NCBI GenBank assembly: GCA_944325335.1
Contig: CALUZR010000022.1
Coordinates: forward strand, 1-47,568
Direction: 5' to 3'
DNA length: 47,568 nucleotides
Origin: an uncultured Parabacteroides sp.
GTDB taxonomy: Bacteria; Bacteroidota; Bacteroidia; Bacteroidales; Tannerellaceae
Shown here: positions 18,585 through 26,506 of the stretch, piece after piece
How the letters are laid out: every line of letters starts with the position of its first letter
Position numbering within the stretch: position 1 is the stretch's first letter
Notes under the pieces: generated by a model
Database searches by the model: none
What the model was told of the DNA's origin: nothing
What the model saw: the letters and a program-made list of their open reading frames with translations, nothing else
Program-made: the position numbers and the translations under genes

Positions 18585-20901
18585 TTTCAGTTGTTTTTTC
18601 TGTATTTTCATTGGTTTTAAATCGAAGTTTCTCGTAATTTTCTTCCCCTGTTTGCTGGATATGCCCCCGTTTTATCCACTGGTAAAGCAAATCATTGAGT
18701 TGCTTGGGCGAGGGATTTTTACCCAACTGGACGTAGACTTGCACCAGGTGTTGGCGGGTGAAAGCGTTGGGAAGTTTCAAGAGCATGTTTGGCTTGGGCG
18801 AGGGTTGGGCGAGGGAGTTTTCGAGCTGCATGGCCTCTTCGATGGCTTTGCCAAAGAGATGGATCTTGATGGCCAGGTCGTATCTGAAACTCCATTCCAT
18901 GAAATCGCCGATAGCCTTTTCCCATCGGCAGCCGTTGGCCGCATAGAGGACGTATCCCTGGAGTGTGACCAATGTATTTGCCCGGATGGCAAACGTCTCG
19001 AACAGGCTATCTTGCCGGGCGACGGCTTCTGCCTTGGCCCACTCTTCGAGCGCTTCTGCCTTCCGTTTGATCTGTGGGCAACGAATCACCCGCTCGTCGT
19101 CGCCTTGCGCTTGGGCGAGGTGTTCGATATAAGGGGCGAGCTGCTGATGGAAATCCGCGTCGAGGTGCTTGTAGGCAGGTCTCTTTTCGCCAATTTCGCG
19201 GGCGGGGAGCGAGCAGATGAGGAGGCGTGTCAGTACACCGTCCGTCAGGTTGTTGCGCAAGAAGTGGAGCGCCTTGGCGGGTGTCGTGGAGGCATTCCAG
19301 TTCAACCTAAGTTTGGCCCTTCCCTCGACGGCCTCCCGGCTCACGCGTTCTTGGCCATAATAAGCCGTATCCCAACTCAGTTTCAAGATATTAAAAAGCT
19401 CCGTCCAGCTGCCGGCCAACATTTTCATGTTTTCAAATTCGTTGACGTCTACGTAGAGGAAATGCCCTTGCGCGTTGAGCAGCGAATTGACCAGGGCGGC
19501 ATTGGTGGTATTCGACGAGATATGTTGCTTAAGCGGCCGGGGGCGGGGTTGGTGCTTTTGGTTGGCGCTTTTGCAGCTTTCCGCTTCTTTCCACCGGGCC
19601 ACCTCTTCGATGCCCCCTTCGTCTTGCTGGTCGATACGGCTTAGGATGGCGTCGTTCACCTCCTTATAGCAGCTTTTACCTGCGCTTTGGGGGGCGATGC
19701 AGAGGCACATCAGCGTGGCTTCCTTCCGTTCGCCGTTGAACAACTCGAAGGAAATGTCGTACAGATAGGTGGCCAATGCGGGGAATACGGCGTTCAATAC
19801 CGTCTCCTTGTATTTCGCAGGCGTACACGAGGTAAGCAGCTTCAGCAACGAAGGAAGACGGCGAGGCAAAGAGGGTATCGGATATCCTCCTTCCGTCCCT
19901 TGCAATTCGGCGAGGGCCATATCGACAGCTCTTTGCATGGACTTGGAGATGTACGTGCGGGGGTTGTTCGTACATGCGCAGACGATACCCCATACTTCTT
20001 CGGGCGGGAGGCCATACGAGGGGAGGATTTTTTGCATTGTCGTATTGTCGTTGTCGCAAATGCCAGCCAGATGCGCGGCGAGGGCCGTCAGCTTCGTATG
20101 CCGTTCGCCTTCACGGGGTTCTCCTCCGTGCAACTCCCACCATTTGGAGATGATGAGATTGTAGGGTATGAATTCCTTGTACAGCAACCCGTTATTGGGG
20201 TCATATCCGCCTGTGGGCATCGGGGGCACGGCCGGGTGGATGGTTTTCGGGGGCGTAGATGTGTCCGTTTTCCGGATGTGCGCAAGCTCTTCGGGCGATA
20301 CCACAGGGCGAAGATGGTCGTTCATGTCGGCGGCAAACAGCTCGTCGTGGAGGTAATACGTATAGCTTTCGGGCGAAGCGAACGAATAGCGCGAGGGATC
20401 TTTGATGGCAGGGTCGGCCTCCAAGCCTAGGCGGGCGGCCATCCAGCGTTGCGTCTCTTCGATATTCCACCCTTTCGGGCGTTTGCTGACGAGGCGAAGC
20501 CCTTGTCCGCCGATCGATTTGGCCACGTAAAGGATCCCCAACTCGGCTTCGTGTCCTTCGATGTGCGTATGATACACCGCGTCGGGCGAAGGGAGGTGGT
20601 CGTAGTCGTGCATCGCCAAGCCATTGTCTACCGCGTTTTCAGCCTTCCGCCGTCCGTCTTGAAACGTTTTGGCTTGGAAGAGGAAGCCGGGCAATCCTTT
20701 CTTCACCTTCTCTTTGGCCTCCTTGAAGGCTTCGGCCGATAGGCGTCCGGCGTCGGCATCGGCCTGCAGGCGGACAAGCTTCTCGGCTGCTTCGTTTACC
20801 TTCGGCGAACGGATGGTGTCATAAAATAGTGTTTTCGTACAAGGGCAAGTCGTTTGCCAAAAACCAGCTGCATAGCTGAAAAGTAAAGAGGAATTATTCA
20901 T
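18550..20901 (-). CDS. VirE_N / DUF3987 primase-helicase-like protein (BT_4734 family)
   Basis: The protein is 783 residues from the start at 20901; the open frame runs 78 codons further upstream, but only through repeat DNA. Residues 30-190 match the VirE N-terminal domain. They contain Asp99-x-Asp101 (MHDYDHLP) and SIGGQGLRLV at 129, like motifs I and II of archaeo-eukaryotic primases. A middle helical region leads to DUF3987 with a Walker A-like SAGKS (Gly408-Lys-Ser) and a Walker B-like FLYVDVNEFE. This suggests a primase-helicase fusion. Neighbours encode SSB-like and HU-like proteins. Polymerase activity is inference. Confidence 0.82.
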   Translation of the reverse strand: MNNSSLLFSYAAGFWQTTCPCTKTLFYDTIRSPKVNEAAEKLVRLQADADAGRLSAEAFKEAKEKVKKGLPGFLFQAKTFQDGRRKAENAVDNGLAMHDYDHLPSPDAVYHTHIEGHEAELGILYVAKSIGGQGLRLVSKRPKGWNIEETQRWMAARLGLEADPAIKDPSRYSFASPESYTYYLHDELFAADMNDHLRPVVSPEELAHIRKTDTSTPPKTIHPAVPPMPTGGYDPNNGLLYKEFIPYNLIISKWWELHGGEPREGERHTKLTALAAHLAGICDNDNTTMQKILPSYGLPPEEVWGIVCACTNNPRTYISKSMQRAVDMALAELQGTEGGYPIPSLPRRLPSLLKLLTSCTPAKYKETVLNAVFPALATYLYDISFELFNGERKEATLMCLCIAPQSAGKSCYKEVNDAILSRIDQQDEGGIEEVARWKEAESCKSANQKHQPRPRPLKQHISSNTTNAALVNSLLNAQGHFLYVDVNEFENMKMLAGSWTELFNILKLSWDTAYYGQERVSREAVEGRAKLRLNWNASTTPAKALHFLRNNLTDGVLTRLLICSLPAREIGEKRPAYKHLDADFHQQLAPYIEHLAQAQGDDERVIRCPQIKRKAEALEEWAKAEAVARQDSLFETFAIRANTLVTLQGYVLYAANGCRWEKAIGDFMEWSFRYDLAIKIHLFGKAIEEAMQLENSLAQPSPKPNMLLKLPNAFTRQHLVQVYVQLGKNPSPKQLNDLLYQWIKRGHIQQTGEENYEKLRFKTNENTEKTTENGNDINQKSEA

Positions 20902-20940
20902 TATTTTGATTTTAAATTTAAAAGTTAAAAACTTATTAAA

Positions 20941-21087
20941 AAATCTGCGGTCATCTGTTAAGGAGTTAAAGGGAGTTAGGAGGGAGTTAGGAGGAGTTAA
21001 GCCAATACCTTTTGGTTTGTGTCTAAGAGAGTATCGGCTATAACTCCTTTTAACTCCTCTAACTCCTTTTAACTTCTTATAAATTAC
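20941..21087. repeat. Family B hairpin element (copy B1, inverted) fused to half of family A
   Basis: Bases 20941-20960 are a family A half arm (AAATCTGCGGTCATCTGTTA). Bases 20959-21087 are the reverse complement of B2 and B3: GGAGTTA words on one side, TAACTCC words on the other, and a central loop. The stop codon of the 21077-21427 gene lies inside it. Confidence 0.9.
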
Positions 21088-21427
21088 ACCACTCCGCGAA
21101 CTGTGCCGCCTTCTGGCTCTCTTCGTGCAACACATCAGAGAGTGCCCCCTCGGACAAGAGATAATAGAAGCGGAAGCTCATGCCGCGGCGGCCTACCTGC
21201 GTGCGGCTGTGCGTCTGCCGTAATTCGTTTCGCTTGCGATAGGCGGGCGTCAGGTTGTAAGCCCGAAATTCAATCACTTTCGTTTCAGGGTTCAGGCGGA
21301 TAGAACCTTTAATGCACTTCCCATTTTCCAAACGCCGCAGCTGGGCGGGCGTCAGATACGCGCTTTCGATGACCATCGTCGGGTGGTTTGCCGTCTCATA
21401 CGGCAGGTTTCTTGTCTCTTTTTCCAT
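21077..21427 (-). CDS. Unknown protein of the primase-like cassette
   Basis: I do not recognise this 116-residue family. It has no signal peptide or membrane segment. A beta-like stretch (CIKGSIRLNPETKVIEFRAYN) is followed by a basic segment (RKRNELRQTHSRTQVGRRG) and an aromatic strand (SFRFYYLL). The mix suggests a nucleic-acid or protein binder, but this is weak inference. It lies 15 bases downstream of the SSB-like gene and upstream of the primase-like gene, all in one direction. Its final residues (EWCNL) are encoded by the edge of family B element B1. Confidence 0.65.
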   Translation of the reverse strand: MEKETRNLPYETANHPTMVIESAYLTPAQLRRLENGKCIKGSIRLNPETKVIEFRAYNLTPAYRKRNELRQTHSRTQVGRRGMSFRFYYLLSEGALSDVLHEESQKAAQFAEWCNL

Positions 21428-21441
21428 TGTAAAATCTCCTT

Positions 21442-21723
21442 TTAAATTAATTTTGAAATAATGATTTCGTTTACATACCTCGTCTCGCCATGCTTGTCGC
21501 GATAGCTGCGCGTACGCATTTGGCCTTGCATGCGGTGTATCGACCCCAGGTCATACTCCGGGCACTTCACGGCTGCCTCGCCCACCATCTCGGCATAAAA
21601 CTCGTCGATGCCCGTCGAGAGGCGGAATCCGCGCGAATTAAACACTTGTGCACTTCCATCTTGCGCCGTGTACGTACGAGCGACGTTCGGCATTTGCTCC
21701 ATAATTTTTACGTTTGTCTCCAT
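21442..21723 (-). CDS. Short SSB-like OB-fold protein
   Basis: From the start at 21723 the protein has 93 residues; AGAAGAA lies just before this ATG. The C-terminal half (GSIHRMQGQMRTRSYRDKHG, then ETRYVNEIIIS) closely resembles the strand-4/5 hairpin of single-stranded DNA-binding proteins (GxLRTRSYxDKxGxxRYxTE). The usual acidic SSB tail is absent. It is probably an OB-fold partner of the primase-helicase-like protein. PriB-like function is another option. Assignment rests on motif recognition only. Confidence 0.65.
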   Translation of the reverse strand: METNVKIMEQMPNVARTYTAQDGSAQVFNSRGFRLSTGIDEFYAEMVGEAAVKCPEYDLGSIHRMQGQMRTRSYRDKHGETRYVNEIIISKLI

Positions 21724-21857
21724 TTTTCTTCTACTATTTATTATATAATACGATTTAGAAATTTGGCGGTCGTCTATAAACAAAATGCCCACAGATAACC
21801 GCTTTGTTATCTATGGGCAAAGATAGAGGGGGTGTGTCGGGGGTGTGGTGGCACAAA

Positions 21858-22064
21858 GTGAATGAAGAATGAAGAATTAAGAATGCCTTCGGGGGGGTGT
21901 AATTTATAAGGAGTTAAAAGGAGTTATAGCCGAATGCATCAGATGCAAACAAAAGCTATTGGCTTAACTCCTCCTAACTCCCTCCTAACTCCCCTTAACT
22001 CCTTAACAGACGAGCGTTTATCTGCGTGCCCTAATTCCCCGGAGGCATTCTTCATTCTTCATTG
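21858..22064. repeat. Family C, B (copy B2) and A half-arm composite
   Basis: Order: GAATGAAGAATGAAGAATT with a G run (21858-21898), the family B hairpin (21901-22005: GGAGTTA words, the AGCC...GGCT inner stem, TAACTCC words), a family A right end (ATCTGCGTGCC at 22020-22030), and an inverted family C end (22037-22064). The stop of the 22052-23068 gene is within the last part. It fills the 328-base gap on its 3' side. Confidence 0.9.
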
Positions 22065-23068
22065 ATATTGCATCGAATCCGCTCAGCCAGCTCAGGTTTT
22101 ACCTTCTCCAAGAGGCTGGCCACCCGCTGGGCGTCTTGCTTCACCTGTTTTTTATCATACGAAATGCCTTTGGCTATCTTCGGCCGGATCGACTCGAATT
22201 TAAACCCCGAGACGGCCGCAATCACCCTCGCCAATTCGCTTTGGTTCGTAAACGTGGGGTCGAGCGTGAGGTCGAGCATCTCCATAAACAGCAAGATCAG
22301 CTGCTGGATGTTGAGGCGGCCGTCTTCCGCCTTTTCCTCCTCCGCGGCGGGCTCCTGCGGCTGGGGAGAGTCGGCAGGCAGGAGCGCATCCTCCCACTCC
22401 GGGAAAGAGATGTATACGCCCTTCTCGTCCACCATGCCCCGGGGGATCACTTCGATCTCCTTCCCGCGCGGTAGCTCCCGATACGCCTTCGTCACGAGCC
22501 GCTTCATCGCCTGGTTCTCTTCTGGCACTGTATAAAGCCGCGAAAGGGCACGCGCCTGCTGGGCTTTGAAGCCATTCGTCACTTCCGCCCACCACTCCGG
22601 CTTTCTCCTCCGTAAAACTTCCAAATCCGGATGAGGTGTAAAATCCGCCAGGTCGAATAGCGTCTCTGTTTTGGGAGGTTCCGGACTCCGCTTCCGGCTC
22701 CCCGAAAGGATATTGCCCACCAAACTAAATACGATTTCCGCCCGCGGCGTCGGATACGGAAAACTTTTTATAATACTATTCACTAAAAACAGTACAAAAC
22801 CATCCGAATAAGCAGGCGAAGGATGCTCCAAATCTATTTTCCGGCAAAAATCCTCCACTTCCGTGATCGAAACAGGACTTAAAAACCACGTACAGCAAAA
22901 CGCTGTTTTGTTAAGAATCGTTTCTGCATTGCGGGCAAAATCGATGTCTTGAAGCGTTAGCCAATGCAACTCTTTATAATAAAAAGCCCCCCACTTAGGG
23001 TCGTTTCGAAACTCATCCAGCGTCCGATCCCGATAAAACAGTTCTTTGTAATTACTCAAATTCACCAT
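22052..23068 (-). CDS. 338-residue unknown protein, HTH-like C-terminus
   Basis: I do not recognise a characterised family. It lacks a signal peptide. Residues 1-200 are mixed alpha/beta with many aromatics. Residues 225-250 form a Pro/Glu-rich linker. The C-terminal 90 residues (FTNQSELARVIAAVSGFKFE, then SIRPKIAKGIS) resemble a small helical domain seen at the ends of several Bacteroidales regulators and mobile-element proteins. It is bracketed by near-identical family B elements and has its own strong promoter, so it may be an independently regulated or exchangeable unit of the cassette. Confidence 0.65.
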   Translation of the reverse strand: MVNLSNYKELFYRDRTLDEFRNDPKWGAFYYKELHWLTLQDIDFARNAETILNKTAFCCTWFLSPVSITEVEDFCRKIDLEHPSPAYSDGFVLFLVNSIIKSFPYPTPRAEIVFSLVGNILSGSRKRSPEPPKTETLFDLADFTPHPDLEVLRRRKPEWWAEVTNGFKAQQARALSRLYTVPEENQAMKRLVTKAYRELPRGKEIEVIPRGMVDEKGVYISFPEWEDALLPADSPQPQEPAAEEEKAEDGRLNIQQLILLFMEMLDLTLDPTFTNQSELARVIAAVSGFKFESIRPKIAKGISYDKKQVKQDAQRVASLLEKVKPELAERIRCNINEE

Positions 23069-23092
23069 ATATGTCGTTATTTATATCTACCA

Positions 23093-23124
23093 CAAATATA
23101 CATAATCTTTTCAATATCACCAAA
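23093..23124 (-). promoter_or_regulatory. Promoter of the 338-residue unknown gene
   Basis: On the minus strand TTTG (23124-23121) and TATATTTG (23100-23093) are exactly 20 bases apart. This is a full match to the Bacteroidota promoter consensus, 24 bases before the start codon. Confidence 0.7.
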
Positions 23125-23231
23125 TTATTCACCTATTATTTCATCCTTCCGACCGACAAACGACACGACGACAATCTGTTTTTTTAGGCACACTAAGGAG
23201 GAAGGGAGAAAAATGTAGATAATGATTTAAG

Positions 23232-23288
23232 ATAATATATATAATATATATAATATATATATAATATATAGTATATACATACTATACT
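23232..23288. other. Pure A/T alternating tract
   Basis: About 55 bases consist almost only of alternating TA steps (AATATATATAATATATATAA...). The tract lies between the divergent unknown gene and the HU-like gene, a likely easily melted region. The rest of the 635-base gap (23069-23703) holds the promoters noted here and repeat B3. Confidence 0.8.
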
Positions 23289-23353
23289 TACTCTCCCCGC
23301 ACACCCCCCATCTTCCCATTTCGCTTGTCGTATGTCGTATTGTCGCTTTTTAA

Positions 23354-23541
23354 ATGAAGAATTAAGAATGAAGAATGCCTCCGGGCGGTGTAATTTATAA
23401 GGAGTTAAAAGGAGTTATAGGAGTTAAAAGGAGTTATAGCCGAATGCATCAGATGCGAACAAAAGCTATTGGCTTAACTCCTCCTAACTCCCTCCTAACT
23501 CCCCTTAACTCCTTAACAGATGACCACAGATTTTTTTAACA
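23354..23541. repeat. Family C, B (copy B3) and A half-arm composite
   Basis: The sequence is nearly identical to B2 across the family C motif, GTGTAATTTATAAGGAG, the loop with ATGCATCAGATGC, and the TAACTCC arm. It has one extra GGAGTTATAG unit on the left. It continues into AACAGATGACCACAGATTTT, a family A half arm. It is in the same orientation as B2 and 1.5 kb away. Confidence 0.92.
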
Positions 23542-23569
23542 GATTTTCACCCCTTAGCCCCTCCCGAAA

Positions 23570-23601
23570 TTTGGAGGATAGGGAAACGTGCCTTAACTTT
23601 G
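23570..23601 (+). promoter_or_regulatory. Promoter of the HU-like gene
   Basis: TTTG at 23570-23573 and TAACTTTG at 23594-23601 are 20 bases apart, which fits the consensus. The start codon is 102 bases further on, so a sizeable leader is expected. Confidence 0.65.
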
Positions 23602-23703
23602 CACTATGAAATTTAAGCCTACCATCGCGCGCAAACGTAGGCATGGATTTCGAAAGAGATAGGCAGAAACAACGGAATTGATCACTTTAAAACTTTTGGA
23701 ATT

Positions 23704-24126
23704 ATGGCTTTGGGATATATGTTGGTACAACGGAAAGACATGAGCGAAGGGGCGGGTCCCGACGCGAAACTCTATTACGCGCAGGCGGTCAGCTCGGGCG
23801 AAATGACGTTCGAGGAACTGTGTGACGACATCGCCGAGACCTGTACGCTGACCTCGGCCGACGTGAAGGCGTGCCTCGACCGCATGACCTGGGCGCTGGC
23901 CAAGAACCTCCAGGCGGGACGTATCGTCCAACTCGGTGAGCTTGGCAACTTTAGAATGACCATCGGTTCGAGGGGAACCATCACCAAGGAGGAGTTCGAC
24001 GCCTCCCTGATCCGCAAACCGAAGGTCACCTTCTACCCCGGCAAGCGTATCCAGACGGCGCGCACCGAGACGAAGTTCGAACGTATCGGCGCGGAGACGG
24101 AGGAGGAAGAAGCGGGCACGGTGTAA
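23704..24126 (+). CDS. HU-like DNA-binding protein
   Basis: This 140-residue protein belongs to the long Bacteroidales HU-related family (residues 1-120), with the helix-rich N-terminal part FEELCDDIAETCTLTSADVK and the strand region VQLGELGNFRMTIGS. A glutamate-rich tail (ETEEEEAGTV) ends it. The family bends DNA, and its members are typically found next to smalltalk genes and VirE/DUF3987 proteins. It is transcribed away from the rest of the cassette. A family A hairpin begins 23 bases after its stop. Confidence 0.85.
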   Translation: MALGYMLVQRKDMSEGAGPDAKLYYAQAVSSGEMTFEELCDDIAETCTLTSADVKACLDRMTWALAKNLQAGRIVQLGELGNFRMTIGSRGTITKEEFDASLIRKPKVTFYPGKRIQTARTETKFERIGAETEEEEAGTV

Positions 24127-24148
24127 CGCGACGCCTTGTGTGTATTAT

Positions 24149-24272
24149 GGCACACAGATGACACAGATTTAACAGATGACCACAGATCTTTTATTTGGGC
24201 TACGCGGTCAATAGTTAAAATCAGAAAAAAGAAATCTGTGAAAATCTGTCGCATCTGTGTCATCTGTGTGCC
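24149..24272. repeat. Family A inverted repeat (copy A7)
   Basis: The left arm starts GGCACACAGATGACACAG; the right arm ends CTGTGTCATCTGTGTGCC. The core GGCTACGCGG is present. It separates the HU-like gene from the smalltalk gene. Confidence 0.94.
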
Positions 24273-24325
24273 ATGTTACTTAATTTCGTTTTTAACTTTT
24301 AATTCTTAATTTTTAATTGAACAAC

Positions 24326-24430
24326 ATGGCAAACAAGAAGGAGATTTGGAAGATTGTGATCCAGACGTTGATCACGATTTTAACGTCTATTGGGACGGCA
24401 TTGGGGGTAATGAGTTGCGCAAGTATTTAG
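24326..24430 (+). CDS. Smalltalk protein (34 residues)
   Basis: The tiny protein starts MANKKEIWKIVIQTLITI and has one hydrophobic helix (about residues 8-29), ending MSCASI. This fits the smalltalk family of Bacteroidales, which is defined by such a short membrane-like peptide beside HU-like and amidase or DUF5675 genes; function is unknown. The Cys near the end is a conserved-looking feature. It stands alone between two family A hairpins, 53 bases after A7 and 17 bases before A8. Confidence 0.85.
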   Translation: MANKKEIWKIVIQTLITILTSIGTALGVMSCASI

Positions 24431-24447
24431 CTTGAGGCGTGTAAAAT

Positions 24448-24777
24448 GGCACACAGATGACACAGATCTGACAGATGACCACAGATTTTTTGGGGGCTAC
24501 GCAGCCTTCCACGTCACCCTGAGCGAAGTCGAAGGGTCTCTGAATGCCTCCCCGTCATCTCGAGCTTGTCGAGAGATCCCTCCACTTCGGTCGGGATGAC
24601 GTGATAGTATTCAGTCAGGAGGACGTAAGATAGAGGTCGGGATGACGAGAGAATGCTTCAGGTCGCGTCAGCTAAAATAAAAATCTGTGGTCATCTGTCA
24701 GATCTGTGTTATCTGTGTGCCATATCCCCCCCGGATGGAAATTCTTCATTCAAATAATTCTTCATTCTTCATTTAAT
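24448..24777. repeat. Family A copy A8 with another repeat nested in its loop
   Basis: The family A arms lie at 24448-24495 and 24682-24721. The loop is expanded to about 190 bases by GC-rich repeat DNA of another kind. This includes CACCCTGAGCGAAGTCGAAG at 24513 and a TCTCGA-N5-TCGAGA hairpin near 24560, followed by GGTCGGGATGACG copies. The right side runs into a family C arm (24726-24777). Together this accounts for the whole gap before the SulP gene. Confidence 0.85.
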
Positions 24778-24782
24778 TTGCG

Positions 24783-24790
24783 TACTTTTG
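24783..24790 (+). promoter_or_regulatory. Probable -7 box for the SulP gene
   Basis: TACTTTTG matches TAnnTTTG and lies 28 bases before the start codon. A good -33 TTTG is not obvious, as the region is family C repeat. Confidence 0.45.
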
Positions 24791-24817
24791 CGCCCTCAAT
24801 ACAAAATAGACGGATAA

Positions 24818-26506
24818 ATGAAGAGCAAGTTAGATTTTCATCCCAAGTTGTTTTCCTCGCTAAAGGCTTATACGAGAGCAGACTTTATGACGGACCTGAT
24901 GGCGGGGATCATCGTGGGGATTGTGGCGTTGCCCTTGGCCATCGCCTTTGGCATCGCCTCGGGCGTGAGTCCGGAGAAGGGTATCATTACGGCCATTGTG
25001 GCGGGTTTTCTCATCTCGCTTTTGGGCGGGAGCAAGGTGCAGATAGGCGGGCCGACGGGTGCGTTTATCGTGATTATTTACGGGATTATCCAGGAGTATG
25101 GCGTCGAGGGGTTGATGGTGGCGACGCTCCTGGCGGGCGTGATGCTTATCGCGTTGGGCGTCTTCCGGCTGGGGACGGTCATCAAGTTCATCCCCTATCC
25201 CATCATCGTGGGGTTTACGAGCGGTATTGCGGTGACGATCTTCACCACGCAGATTGCCGACGTCTTCGGGTTGCGCTTCGGGGGGGAGGCGATCCCGGGC
25301 GATTTCATCGGGAAATGGATGCTCTATGCGCGGCATTTCGATACGGTGAATTGGTGGAACGCGGGGGTGAGCGTGTTGAGCATTGCGATCATTGCCCTCA
25401 CGCCGCTGTTTTCGAAGAAGGTGCCGGGTTCGCTGGTGGCGATTATCGTGGTGACCGTGGGCGTGTATTTCCTCAAGATGTACGCTGGGGTGACGGAGAT
25501 CGACACGATAGGCGACCGCTTTAGCATCCAATCCCAATTGCCCGGGGCGTCGGTGCCGGCGTTGGATTGGGAGGCCATCCAGGATTTGTTTCCCGTGGCG
25601 GTGACGATAGCCGTCTTGGGGGCGATCGAATCGCTCCTCTCGGCCACGGTGGCGGATGGCGTGATAGGCGACCGGCATAATTCGAACACCGAGCTGATCG
25701 CGCAGGGCGTGGCCAACATCGTATCGCCCATCTTCGGGGGGATTCCGGCCACCGGGGCAATTGCCCGCACGATGACGAACATCAACAATGGCGGACGGAC
25801 GCCCGTCTCGGGTATCGTCCATGCCCTCGTCTTGCTGCTGATATTGGCCTTCCTGATGCCCCTCGCGAAGTACATCCCGATGGCTTGCCTGGCGGGCGTG
25901 CTGGTGGTGGTTTCGTATAATATGAGCGGATGGCGGACGTTCAAGGCGCTTTTGCGGAATCCGAAGTCGGACGTGACGGTGCTGCTCATCACCTTCTTCC
26001 TTACGGTCATTTTCGATTTGACCATCGCCATCGAGGTAGGGTTGCTGATCGCCTGCGTCCTCTTCCTGAAGCGCGTGATGGAGACGACCGAGATTTCCGT
26101 CATCCGCAACGAAATCGACCCGAACCTCGAATCCGACCTCGAAGTGCACGAAGAGCACCTCATGCTCCCCCAGGGCGTGGAAGTGTACGAAATCAACGGC
26201 CCCTACTTCTTTGGCATTGCCACGAAGTTTGAAGAGATGATGGCGCAATTGGGAGACCGCCCGAAGATACGCATCATCCGGATGAGGCGCGTCCCCTTCA
26301 TCGACTCGACGGGCATCCACAACCTCACGCACCTCTGCGAGATGTCGCAAAAAGAGAAGATACACATCATCCTCTCGGGCGTGAACGAGAAGGTGCATGC
26401 CGCCCTCAAGAAATCCGGCTTCTACGAATTGCTCGGTGCCGAGAATATCTGTAGCAATATCAACGAAGCGGTAGAGAAGGCGAAACAATTGACAGTTGAC
26501 AGTTGA
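24818..26506 (+). CDS. SulP-family inorganic anion transporter with STAS domain
   Basis: This 562-residue inner-membrane transporter is of the SLC26/SulP type. An N-terminal membrane domain of 10-14 segments (residues 15-420) includes the family-like GIIVGIVALPLAIAFGIASG. A cytoplasmic STAS domain follows (about 440-555; IRMRRVPFIDSTGIHNL). Substrates in the family include sulfate, bicarbonate and dicarboxylates; this one is not assignable. The last codons (QLTVDS and the stop) fall in a heptamer repeat, so the natural C-terminus may vary. Confidence 0.92.
   Translation: MKSKLDFHPKLFSSLKAYTRADFMTDLMAGIIVGIVALPLAIAFGIASGVSPEKGIITAIVAGFLISLLGGSKVQIGGPTGAFIVIIYGIIQEYGVEGLMVATLLAGVMLIALGVFRLGTVIKFIPYPIIVGFTSGIAVTIFTTQIADVFGLRFGGEAIPGDFIGKWMLYARHFDTVNWWNAGVSVLSIAIIALTPLFSKKVPGSLVAIIVVTVGVYFLKMYAGVTEIDTIGDRFSIQSQLPGASVPALDWEAIQDLFPVAVTIAVLGAIESLLSATVADGVIGDRHNSNTELIAQGVANIVSPIFGGIPATGAIARTMTNINNGGRTPVSGIVHALVLLLILAFLMPLAKYIPMACLAGVLVVVSYNMSGWRTFKALLRNPKSDVTVLLITFFLTVIFDLTIAIEVGLLIACVLFLKRVMETTEISVIRNEIDPNLESDLEVHEEHLMLPQGVEVYEINGPYFFGIATKFEEMMAQLGDRPKIRIIRMRRVPFIDSTGIHNLTHLCEMSQKEKIHIILSGVNEKVHAALKKSGFYELLGAENICSNINEAVEKAKQLTVDS

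Noticed and set aside
20902..21135. N-terminal extension of the primase-like protein by 78 residues
   Set aside because: The extension is encoded by repeats B1 and half A, is very basic, and resembles no family. The ATG at 20901 begins the plausible protein.
24513..24660. Separate gene in the expanded loop of A8
   Set aside because: No reading frame of useful length; the stretch is made of short repeats and hairpins.
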